DNA of 34,035 nt from Bacteroidales bacterium (GTDB taxonomy: Bacteria; Bacteroidota; Bacteroidia; Bacteroidales; GCA-2748055): assembly GCA_030589895.1 (NCBI GenBank), contig JAUUZQ010000036.1, forward strand, positions 1-34,035, in the 5' to 3' direction. This document shows, piece after piece, positions 16,419 through 24,543 of this stretch. Positions within the stretch are counted from its first letter, which is position 1. The number at the start of each line of letters is the position of its first letter. The translations under genes were made by a program, and so were the position numbers. Below the pieces are notes generated by a model, which was not told where the DNA came from, made no database searches, and saw nothing but the letters and a program-made list of their open reading frames with translations.

Positions 16419-17954
16419 CTAGTAATTTATTGTTCCAAATTTCTTTGACCACCAAACTTGTTGATAATATGAGTCACCTCCCTGAATTTCAATCGCATCA
16501 AGATAATTTGCATTATTCAGATCTATCTCATCGTCAGGATAAGGGAGTCTGCCCGGCAGCGTATTCCGATCAACATCAACCCAATCATAGCTTATTATTT
16601 TGACACCATCCAGTTCAAGATCATATTTTTTCAATTGAGGAAATCCAGTCCGTCGGTAATCTGAGAATGCTTCCCATCCATTTAGAAATAAAGAGATCCA
16701 TTTTTGAACCATGATTTGTTCAAGGGTATTGTCAAATGCTCCGTCATTTGCAAGAAAATCATCAATATCGACTTCATCAATTTCATAAAAGGACATAGAA
16801 CTTCTTACTCCATTTTCATACCACATTTGAGCATCTTCTGTTGTCCATGTTCTAAATGCTGCCTCAGCTCTCAGAAAACAAACTTCAGAATAGGAGAGGA
16901 GCGGTTTGGTAAGTGTAGGATTATCAGAAAAGTATTGTCCAATGTATGATGTTGTTGAAACACCCATTCCCATTGCCTGATTTTCCTTAAGGGTTGCATT
17001 CATAAGATTGGGGACTCCCCGGTAGCTTACATTATCTGTTTCAACAGCTTGAGCATAGATTTCAAGTCGTGGATCATCTGTGCCATCTAACTGAAGTTTC
17101 AGTAACTCACTAATTTTGGGAGTTGTTGTTCCTGTTAATTCAGGACTGGTTGGGTTTTTAGAGTTGATATTAATATCAAAATATGGGTTCCACCATTCCT
17201 GCGTTTCAATATATTGAAAGAGTGCTGATTCATCATTATCAGAGATCAGATTATTCTCAGTTAATATTTCATTCACAACCGTTTCATTGCCACTTCGGAC
17301 AGCAAGTCGGAGACGCAATGAATTTGCGAATTTCACCCATAAGTCAAGGTCTCCTCCAAATATCATGTCATTTGAATAGAAAGGCTTTTCCGGATCAATT
17401 CCTGAAGCAGCATCTTTAAGGATGCTAAGAAAATTCTCATATATACTTTCCTGACTATCATATTTAGGTTTTATTGTTTCGTCAGTATAGCTCTCAAGTA
17501 ATCCAAATGCATCGGAATAGGGTACATCACCCCAAAGATCTGTTACCTTGTGAAAACAGTATATTTTCCATATTCTGGCTACTTCATATTTGTTCACCAG
17601 CTCAGGGTCGTCTTTTGTCATTTTTTCCAGAACATGACTGTTTAATAGTAAGTTTGAATAGTAATACTCCCAAATAATTTGAATTCTATATTGATCAAAA
17701 ATGGTGTAGGGAGGCATGGTAGAATTACCCCATACTGCTGCTGTTTGCATAATCCATCGCTGGATATATGTATAGTTGTAGTTGGTGACAACGCCAAATT
17801 CTCCTCCAGCCTCTTTGAGAACATAATTAAATATGTAATCTGCATCTGCTGTGGAGGGATTATTTGGATTTGTGTTGATCTCTTCAAAATTATCAGTACA
17901 AGAGGTAGTGATAATTATTGCTAAAATTATACTGCTTAAATATTTGATATTCAT
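16419..17954 (-). CDS. SusD-like outer-membrane lipoprotein
   Basis: SusD-type proteins are surface lipoproteins that cap the SusC channel and bind the glycan or peptide substrate. The 511 residues begin with a lipoprotein signal and lipobox ITTSC (Cys19), followed by TDNFEEIN, acidic residues close to the cysteine as expected for export to the cell surface. FEEINTNPNNPS and later TDLWGDVPYSDAF, LYWVKFANSLRLRLA-like (DLDLWVKFANSLRLRLAVR), CFLRAEAAFR and NGWEAFSDYRRTGFP are typical of the SusD-like_2 family. It lies 14 bp after the SusC gene. The substrate cannot be read from sequence; the neighbours suggest a peptidoglycan product. Confidence 0.94.
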   Translation of the reverse strand: MNIKYLSSIILAIIITTSCTDNFEEINTNPNNPSTADADYIFNYVLKEAGGEFGVVTNYNYTYIQRWIMQTAAVWGNSTMPPYTIFDQYRIQIIWEYYYSNLLLNSHVLEKMTKDDPELVNKYEVARIWKIYCFHKVTDLWGDVPYSDAFGLLESYTDETIKPKYDSQESIYENFLSILKDAASGIDPEKPFYSNDMIFGGDLDLWVKFANSLRLRLAVRSGNETVVNEILTENNLISDNDESALFQYIETQEWWNPYFDININSKNPTSPELTGTTTPKISELLKLQLDGTDDPRLEIYAQAVETDNVSYRGVPNLMNATLKENQAMGMGVSTTSYIGQYFSDNPTLTKPLLSYSEVCFLRAEAAFRTWTTEDAQMWYENGVRSSMSFYEIDEVDIDDFLANDGAFDNTLEQIMVQKWISLFLNGWEAFSDYRRTGFPQLKKYDLELDGVKIISYDWVDVDRNTLPGRLPYPDDEIDLNNANYLDAIEIQGGDSYYQQVWWSKKFGTINY

Positions 17955-17968
17955 AATATATAATATTT

Positions 17969-20900
17969 TTAGAATGACAGTCTTAAATTAAACCCAACTG
18001 ATCTGGTGGTAGGCATTGCTGCATATTCCTGACCCAGTCCATTGTTGCCGGAACTAAAGGAAGATTCAGGATCAATATGTGGAACACCACTATAGATCAG
18101 CCATAGGTTTTTTCCAATAATTGCAAAGGAACCACTGGTAAAGAAGTTGTTTGCAAACCAATTTTCTGGTAGCCTATAGTTCAGCGTAACATCTCTGAGC
18201 TTCACATAACTGGCATCATAAACATCCAACTCTGCAATCCCTCCCCATTTTCTTTGATGCCAATATACCTGAGGATCCATTCCTTTAATATTTTCAGATC
18301 CATCTGCGAGAACTCCGTCTGCGACATAACCAACCGGATCTGATGTAGCATCAAACATTTGATTGTCGTCCCCATCCAGCATTGGAGTTTCATCTGTATT
18401 GTATAAGCCTGTGCGTCCCATTAGTTTTTCAGCATTTGTTGCATTGTACCATGATTCGCGGCCCTCCAGTGTTTCAACAAACTGACCATTGTCTTTTCCG
18501 TATTTATTGGTCTTTGAAAACATCTCTCCACCTACAGAGACTCCAACAGAGAAGGAGAGGCTAAGATTTTTATATCTAAAACTATTGGTAACACCTCCCG
18601 ACCAATCCGGAGTGATATTTCCAATAACATCTCTTTCCCCCATGATATAGGCGCCGTTTTCATCGAGTAGCGGTCTGCCATTGTTGGGGTCATCAACAAT
18701 ATTTCCGCTTCCATCTGTTTTATAGAACCTGGTAATCGTGGTTCCAATTATCTCACCAAAAGGTCTTCCGGGGATGGCTACGATATCAATTTGACTCTCA
18801 TTTGTAATGGTGATCTGCGCCAGACCGTCTGCTAAGCTCAGAACTTCATTGGTGTTTCTTGCATAGTTGATTGAAACATCCCAATTAACATCCGCAGCTT
18901 TCAATGGTGAGGCGTTGAACTGAAGCTCAATTCCTTTGTTTGCAATTTCACCTCCATTTGTAACAATACTACTATAACCTGAAGCCTTAGATATTTCAGC
19001 TGTAACAATTTGATTATAACTTGTCTCATTATAGTATGTCAGGTCAATACCCAATCTGTTTGCTAAAAATCTCATATCGGAACCAATTTCCCAGGATATT
19101 GTATTCTCTGATCTGAGATCAGGTTTTGAACCCTTACTGCTCAAGAAAATAGCCGGGGAGTTTCCATATTGTTGATTTATAAACTCGCTTGAAAGTTGAT
19201 ATGGGTTTGTGTCATTACCCACTCCTGCTATCGAAAATCGAACCTTTCCAAAGGTGATATATTTGTTCTTCAAATTGAAAGCCTCAGTAAACACAAAACT
19301 CATATTCATTGAAGGGTAGAAATATGAATTATTCTCAACCGGCAGGGTAGAGGACCAGTCGTTTCTGGCCGTTAATTCAAGATAAAGCCATGATTTGTAA
19401 CTCATCTGAGCTGATCCATAAAATGATTGAATAACTTTCTCTCGTTTAGTTGACCCCATCGATGATTCAGCAGGATATTTTGGATTATTCAAAGAGAAGA
19501 AATTAGGTACGGCTAGTCCATTGACAGTAGAAGATTGGTAGTCTAACCAGTAACTATAATAATTTCCACCCAGATTTGCATTTATTTTAAAGTCTTCTCC
19601 AAAATCTTTATCTGCAGTTAAGAGAAAATCATGATTCAGCGATCTGTAATTTACCCATCGTTCTGTAAAAGAACCCTCACCGTTGGCTCTAAGTGCGTTG
19701 TTTCCAATTCTGAGGAATCTTTTGGACACATATGTATCCATACTGCTTCGCACAAATCCATGCAGCCAGGGTGTTAAATTCAAATCTATTTTTGCATATC
19801 CAATAAACTGGTCCTTATTATCATTGTTATAATTTTCGTAAGCTTCCCAGTAGGGATTTGTGTGCCAATCATTTGCAAAATACCAGTTTTGTTCAAATCC
19901 ATTGTCGCTTTTATAATCATCCCTTAGTCTGTTGATATCAATGCTTCTGGGCATCCACACGAATGTTCTGGCTCCAGTCCGGGAATCACCCTGGCCTACT
20001 CTGTTAAATGCATCTTCTCGAATATAGTTTCCCTTAAAACTAAAACTAGCCAGATCATTCAGTTTAGAATTTATATTGAAGTTCACGCTTTTCCGGTCAT
20101 AGCTACTGTTTGGTTTAATGCCGGTATTATTTAGTGACGCAGCAGAAAATCTCCAATTGACACCTTCTTTCCCATTCTCAATTGAAACAGAATTGCTTGC
20201 CGTATACCCATCTTCAAAATAGTCTTTTACATTATTAGGTTGTGCTTCCAGGGTCGTAAATTCCCCGTTCCAGTTCAGTACTTCAAATGTCCCATCCAAT
20301 TCCGGTCCCCAGCTACCCGTAGAATAGTAATAATAAGCAGAATCAACTCCATATGTTACTTCCTGCTCAGGCGTCAGCGCCTGCTTCTGAATTCCACCTC
20401 CATAACCTGCCCCATAACTGTTTTGGTAATCAGCTGTGATATAAGCTCTTTCGAACATAAAGTTTGAATTGATCGTTACCTTCAAGTGATCTCTCCCTGT
20501 ACCTTTTTTCGTAGTAATCATAATTACTCCCATGGCAGCACGAGATCCATATAAGGCGGCTGCATTAGGTCCCTTTAATATTGAAACCGTTTCAATATCA
20601 TCAGGAGAAATCCCCATTAAACTATTACCATAATCGAGTCCCCCAAGCCATGAAGCGCCATCAGCACTGTTGTCGATAGGCACACCGTCAATTACAATCA
20701 ATGGCTGACTCTCGGTTGACAGGGATTTTACTCCCCTGATTATAATCCTTGAAGATGTTCCGGCACCTCCGGCAGTTTGAGAGATATTAACACCCGCCAC
20801 CTTGTTGCTTATTGAGTTAATGAAGTTAACATCACGGTTGGTCGTTAAATCATCACCATTTACATCAGAAAAGGAGTAGCCCAGTGCCTTTTTCTCCTTT

Positions 20901-21247
20901 TTGATACCCAGGGCAGTGACCACAACCTCTTCCAAACCTAAGGTTGACATCTTTAGCTTAACTTCAACATACGTCAAGCCGGCAATATCTACTGTTGTAG
21001 TTTCATAACCTATATAAGAGATGATCAGTGAATTGATCGACTCAGGTAGAGTAATTGAAAAATCTCCATCAATGTTTGTGATTGTTCCAATAGGAGCTCC
21101 GCCATCAGCTGGTTGAGCCACTACAGTTGCCCCAATTAAGGGAAAGTCTTCATGATCGAGGACTAAACCGCTTATCGTTTTACTTTGAGAAAATCCCATA
21201 CTGGATATACTGAACAGGACCAATAAAAATATTATTAACTTTTTCAT
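17969..21247 (-). CDS. SusC/RagA TonB-dependent outer-membrane transporter
   Basis: SusC-type barrels import oligosaccharides or peptides through the outer membrane with energy from TonB. The 1092 residues begin with a signal peptide (1-20, ending GFSQ), then a carboxypeptidase-regulatory-like domain (about 24-110, LDHEDFPLIGATVVAQ ... ISYIGYETTTV), a TonB-box region around EEVVVTALGIKKEKKALGY, the plug (VAGVNISQ ... RIIIRGVKSL ... PLIVIDGVPIDN ... ILKGPNAAALYGSRAAMGVI, about 145-245) and a long barrel ending in RSVGFNLRLSF with a terminal aromatic residue. The length is usual. No STN domain is seen, so no direct anti-sigma signalling is suggested. SusD follows after 14 bp. Confidence 0.96.
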   Translation of the reverse strand: MKKLIIFLLVLFSISSMGFSQSKTISGLVLDHEDFPLIGATVVAQPADGGAPIGTITNIDGDFSITLPESINSLIISYIGYETTTVDIAGLTYVEVKLKMSTLGLEEVVVTALGIKKEKKALGYSFSDVNGDDLTTNRDVNFINSISNKVAGVNISQTAGGAGTSSRIIIRGVKSLSTESQPLIVIDGVPIDNSADGASWLGGLDYGNSLMGISPDDIETVSILKGPNAAALYGSRAAMGVIMITTKKGTGRDHLKVTINSNFMFERAYITADYQNSYGAGYGGGIQKQALTPEQEVTYGVDSAYYYYSTGSWGPELDGTFEVLNWNGEFTTLEAQPNNVKDYFEDGYTASNSVSIENGKEGVNWRFSAASLNNTGIKPNSSYDRKSVNFNINSKLNDLASFSFKGNYIREDAFNRVGQGDSRTGARTFVWMPRSIDINRLRDDYKSDNGFEQNWYFANDWHTNPYWEAYENYNNDNKDQFIGYAKIDLNLTPWLHGFVRSSMDTYVSKRFLRIGNNALRANGEGSFTERWVNYRSLNHDFLLTADKDFGEDFKINANLGGNYYSYWLDYQSSTVNGLAVPNFFSLNNPKYPAESSMGSTKREKVIQSFYGSAQMSYKSWLYLELTARNDWSSTLPVENNSYFYPSMNMSFVFTEAFNLKNKYITFGKVRFSIAGVGNDTNPYQLSSEFINQQYGNSPAIFLSSKGSKPDLRSENTISWEIGSDMRFLANRLGIDLTYYNETSYNQIVTAEISKASGYSSIVTNGGEIANKGIELQFNASPLKAADVNWDVSINYARNTNEVLSLADGLAQITITNESQIDIVAIPGRPFGEIIGTTITRFYKTDGSGNIVDDPNNGRPLLDENGAYIMGERDVIGNITPDWSGGVTNSFRYKNLSLSFSVGVSVGGEMFSKTNKYGKDNGQFVETLEGRESWYNATNAEKLMGRTGLYNTDETPMLDGDDNQMFDATSDPVGYVADGVLADGSENIKGMDPQVYWHQRKWGGIAELDVYDASYVKLRDVTLNYRLPENWFANNFFTSGSFAIIGKNLWLIYSGVPHIDPESSFSSGNNGLGQEYAAMPTTRSVGFNLRLSF

Positions 21248-21286
21248 TATTAGGAATATATGTTAATTATTATTCTTTAACAATAT

Positions 21287-23626
21287 CTAATCATCAGTAA
21301 TAATCAGATGTGTAGATATTTCACTGTTGCCAATAATTTTTAAAATAAAAGTTGATCGCCTTTTTGCACTATTGTTAATTACGATTTCCTGCAGATTCTT
21401 ATCTATAACTCCTGACTGAAGGAGTTTTCCATCAATAGAATAGATTGAATATTTTGATTGAGCATCTTCCAGACCGGAAATGAATATACTATTCCCGCTC
21501 AATGGATTTGGAAATACGGTCAAGCTGCTTTTTGAGAAATTCCGATGAACTCCTAATGTACCGTATTGACTTAATACATCGAACAAAATATCTCCGGAAA
21601 GTTTAGAATCAGCATTTGAAGATAGTTTTAGATATTCAATAGCTGTAGCTCCTTCCGGAATATCTAATGTAAGGAAATTCCATCCTGCAAAATCCATATC
21701 TCCCAATTCAATTTCAGAGCTGTTATCGAAACCAATAGCTACTGAATTTTTACTCATATTTCCCCATATCCATAAACCTAGGGTATCGCTATTTGCAAGC
21801 AATGAAACAGGACTTACAGGTCTGATTATGCAATTCCCGCTTTCATCAAAAAAGGTATACCTTAAAAAGAGTGAGGCTTCACCTGAACGGTAGGCCTTCT
21901 TCCATAAATATATGAATGAAGCCGGGTCTAAGTGATTACTGGACCCAAAATCCAATACCCAATCAGATATACTCTCCATATCATTGAGAACAACAGGTTC
22001 ACCAATATCCGGCATAGTATGGAAAGAAATTTTAACAGTATCTACCAATGGAATGTTGTCTTCGTCTTTTATAGAGCCCAGTAGCTGAAGAGTATAGTCC
22101 TCATCGTAGCTTAAATCTATTGCAGGAGAGAAATAATAATGTCCCTTATCATCAATGGTAGTAATATCTGATCCCCTTGTACCAATTATTTCACCGCTTG
22201 ATGAGATAATGCTTACTGCATCAATCAGTGATGAATTCTTGATTGCTGCATCAAAGATAAGTCTGAATTGTAGAAACGGACTGATATCCACCTGATTGAT
22301 AGCAGGAAAACTTGTGTCTACTATATATCTGTTCCTATTGTCAGTTAAGAAACTGAATTCCAGGGAAGTGTCGAGTTTTACTCCCCATTGATGTTCAGCT
22401 AAAGTGTCAACAAATACTGTGTATTCTGTCTCTGTATCATAAGGAATATCAGGTTGAAAACTCACATTAAGGTAGTCACTATCCCATAAAAAGCTCCCCG
22501 CAATTTCAGGAGAAATTGAAAATGCCTCTGCAAAACTGCTTGAATCCATATTCATATTGAAAGTGAAATTAACTGGGTCAAAACATTTGATCAGGCCTCC
22601 ATTTTCCGGAGTGTGTCCAGTAATTTGAGGAGCCATTGATTTATCTGCTTCGAACCAATAATTCAGATGATTGTGTTGATGGGGATCAATGTGGATATCC
22701 ACTGTATCAGTGTAATAATTAATTGCTGAAAATATAAGCTTATAATCGCCCGGAGCGATACTATCGAAATAGTAAAACCCTGTGTTCAAGTCATCCACGT
22801 TATAAATTTCTCCAGTTTCCAGTATTTCAACTTTTGCTCCATTTACAGGCAAGTATTTATCGGCTGAATTTGGAATTGAATAGTTTTCATTTATCAGGAA
22901 GGAGTCCCTGACGATTCCGGTAATATTACCAGTTTCCTCAAGTCCGGTGATGTTAAAATAAGTTACCATGGCGTACATCATATTCCAGGCTTCCTGCTTC
23001 CTGTATTCAAGGTTCAACAAGCGGTCTACTTCTGGTTGATAATCGTGAAAGCTTCCTTCTGAAATAATTCCAGGTACTGCTAGCGGCCATAGAACTCCAT
23101 ATCCGGATGTCCATGATGGATTTAATGTCAGATCACCAATATAGTGAGGAGAGGTATGTGTCCAGAAGGTTGCTTCGTTGGTTATCAACTGTTCCCAGAG
23201 AACAATTGCCCACTCTTTGGCTTCCGGGATTGTGGGAGTTTCACTTTTCCCATTAAAGATTGTAAGGGGAAAGTTAACAGATTGATTAGCGGCATTTGAA
23301 TGTATTGAAATAAATAAGTCGACATTATTTGAGTTTGCCATTTGAGCAATTTGAGACAGGGGAAGGTCATCTTCGGTGCGGTTTAAAACTCTTGACATTA
23401 CAACTTCGCATCCTCTGGCTTCAAGCAGATCTCTTAACCATAGACCCTTTGTAAGATTTCCTTCAGATTCCCAGAATCCATTCGGCATACCCCTGTCGTC
23501 AGAATCGTGACCTCCATGACCGGGGTTTATCATTACCTTAATGTTACTAAAATCAGGTGCTTGTGCAATTGAAAGTGACAAAACAACCGACATAAGTAAT
23601 ATGGATATATAAATTTTTCGTTTCAA
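21287..23626 (-). CDS. Secreted amidase_3 protein with Ig-like domains and T9SS tail
   Basis: A predicted N-acetylmuramoyl-L-alanine amidase carried by the SusC/SusD locus. Of 779 residues, 1-22 are a signal peptide. The zinc amidase_3 domain (about 28-230) has INPGHGGHD (His37), ESEGNL (Glu55), SIHSNA (His109) and IISEGSFHD (Glu190), so all metal and catalytic positions seem present. Then come a carboxypeptidase-regulatory-like domain (about 234-330), two Big_5-type Ig domains (about 333-530), a beta-sandwich that may bind glycan (about 535-690) and a type A T9SS sorting domain (from SLTVFPNPLSGNSIFI). No in-frame ATG precedes the signal peptide; TTG at 23626 gives MKRKIYISILL, while the first ATG (residue 12) would lose the charged start, so TTG is preferred. 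Confidence 0.9.
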   Translation of the reverse strand: MKRKIYISILLMSVVLSLSIAQAPDFSNIKVMINPGHGGHDSDDRGMPNGFWESEGNLTKGLWLRDLLEARGCEVVMSRVLNRTEDDLPLSQIAQMANSNNVDLFISIHSNAANQSVNFPLTIFNGKSETPTIPEAKEWAIVLWEQLITNEATFWTHTSPHYIGDLTLNPSWTSGYGVLWPLAVPGIISEGSFHDYQPEVDRLLNLEYRKQEAWNMMYAMVTYFNITGLEETGNITGIVRDSFLINENYSIPNSADKYLPVNGAKVEILETGEIYNVDDLNTGFYYFDSIAPGDYKLIFSAINYYTDTVDIHIDPHQHNHLNYWFEADKSMAPQITGHTPENGGLIKCFDPVNFTFNMNMDSSSFAEAFSISPEIAGSFLWDSDYLNVSFQPDIPYDTETEYTVFVDTLAEHQWGVKLDTSLEFSFLTDNRNRYIVDTSFPAINQVDISPFLQFRLIFDAAIKNSSLIDAVSIISSSGEIIGTRGSDITTIDDKGHYYFSPAIDLSYDEDYTLQLLGSIKDEDNIPLVDTVKISFHTMPDIGEPVVLNDMESISDWVLDFGSSNHLDPASFIYLWKKAYRSGEASLFLRYTFFDESGNCIIRPVSPVSLLANSDTLGLWIWGNMSKNSVAIGFDNSSEIELGDMDFAGWNFLTLDIPEGATAIEYLKLSSNADSKLSGDILFDVLSQYGTLGVHRNFSKSSLTVFPNPLSGNSIFISGLEDAQSKYSIYSIDGKLLQSGVIDKNLQEIVINNSAKRRSTFILKIIGNSEISTHLIITDD

Positions 23627-23654
23627 TGTATTATAATTTTTCTGTGATAAAAAT

Positions 23655-24386
23655 CTAATTTCTCAGTCTAATTCTGGCAGTATAAATATTGCCATCCGGA
23701 GTGCTGAAAACCAATCGGTCAGCACTATTAGAGAATTTGGGATACATTGCTATTACCTGATCTTTATCAGTCAATATAGATTTTTTGTTGCTTGATAAAT
23801 GTATTGCAACAATTTCAGATGTAAGGATCTTTTCTCCATCATCATCATCATTCATACCCACAATCCACTCATCATTGATCCAGGAAGGATCATTCAGGTT
23901 ATTCAGGGAATGCAGAATATTGCCCTGCAAATCAGATATAAAAGTGCCTTTACTTGTAGCAGTATAAAGAATTCTTGTTTTATCAGGAGAGAGTGAGGCC
24001 CAAAGATAATAGCAATCACCAGAAGGGGAGAGGGTAATATTTTCTTCTGAGTTTAAGTCTATTTCTATCTGCTTTCCATTTGTTTTTATTGATGGATATT
24101 GCGGGCTTGCTTTTATATAAGAGGCTAATTCAGGGATTTCAGAAATTTTAGAATCTGCATTCCTGGCATCAGATAGTTGTTTCTCTTCTTTGGATCTGGT
24201 ATTGTATAAGAACAAACCTTTGTGGTTCATGCCTGTGAACAGAATATCATTTTTATTATTGGAAAAAGTAGGAAAGTAAGCTTTCGTGCTGAGTTCAGCT
24301 TTTTTGAGTTTTCTAACTTTGATTTTTTGACAATCAGCAGAAAATGCAATTGTTATTGTAATTAATATAAGTAGGATCTTTTTCAC
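23655..24386 (-). CDS. Exported small PD40/TolB-like beta-propeller protein
   Basis: A 243-residue protein with a signal peptide (KKILLILITITIAFSADCQ) and PD40-type propeller blades such as AYFPTFSNNKNDILFTG, YLWASLSPDKTRILYTA and AMYPKFSNSADRLVFSTPDG. Between blades are strands ending in an inserted acid stretch NDDDDGE. At this length it can hold only four or so blades, so it may be a partial or open propeller. The start is GTG at 24386, directly before the lysines of the signal peptide; no ATG is closer. It follows the terminator-like hairpin at 24503-24527 and precedes the amidase by 28 bp. The function is unknown; a periplasmic binding or scaffold role is possible. Confidence 0.75.
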   Translation of the reverse strand: MKKILLILITITIAFSADCQKIKVRKLKKAELSTKAYFPTFSNNKNDILFTGMNHKGLFLYNTRSKEEKQLSDARNADSKISEIPELASYIKASPQYPSIKTNGKQIEIDLNSEENITLSPSGDCYYLWASLSPDKTRILYTATSKGTFISDLQGNILHSLNNLNDPSWINDEWIVGMNDDDDGEKILTSEIVAIHLSSNKKSILTDKDQVIAMYPKFSNSADRLVFSTPDGNIYTARIRLRN

Positions 24387-24440
24387 TTCTCTGAGATTTA
24401 AAAATGTTTAACGGAGTTTGAGTGATTTATAACATCGTTT

Positions 24441-24488
24441 TACCAGTAACATGAACACATACTATTTTGATAGAATGCTTTACTGGTA
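24441..24488. promoter_or_regulatory. 9-bp inverted repeat upstream of the PD40 gene
   Basis: TACCAGTAA (24441-24449) and TTACTGGTA (24480-24488) are perfect inverted repeats with 30 bp between the arms. They lie 55-102 bp before the GTG start of the PD40 gene and just after the hairpin of the upstream gene. This is where a promoter or operator for the PD40-amidase-SusCD part would be expected. No TAnnTTTG match was found in the gap, so the regulatory role is only inferred. Confidence 0.3.
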
Positions 24489-24490
24489 GT

Positions 24491-24527
24491 GAATTAAAAT
24501 AAGGAAGGGGAGTTAAGCTCCCCTTCC
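24491..24527 (-). terminator. Terminator-like hairpin after the large DUF4623 gene
   Basis: GGAAGGGGAG (24503-24512) and CTCCCCTTCC (24518-24527) form a perfect 10-bp GC-rich stem with a 5-nt loop. On the minus strand it is followed by TTATTTTAATTC, an imperfect T-rich tail. It lies 16 bp after the stop codon at 24544. It may end transcription or, as often in SusC/SusD operons, lower it before the downstream genes. Confidence 0.75.
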
Positions 24528-24543
24528 ATTTATAAAAGATTAA

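Noticed and set aside
17969-21247. SusC protein as an anti-sigma signalling receptor
   Set aside because: No STN domain is visible between the signal peptide and the carboxypeptidase-regulatory-like domain, and no ECF sigma or anti-sigma gene is nearby.
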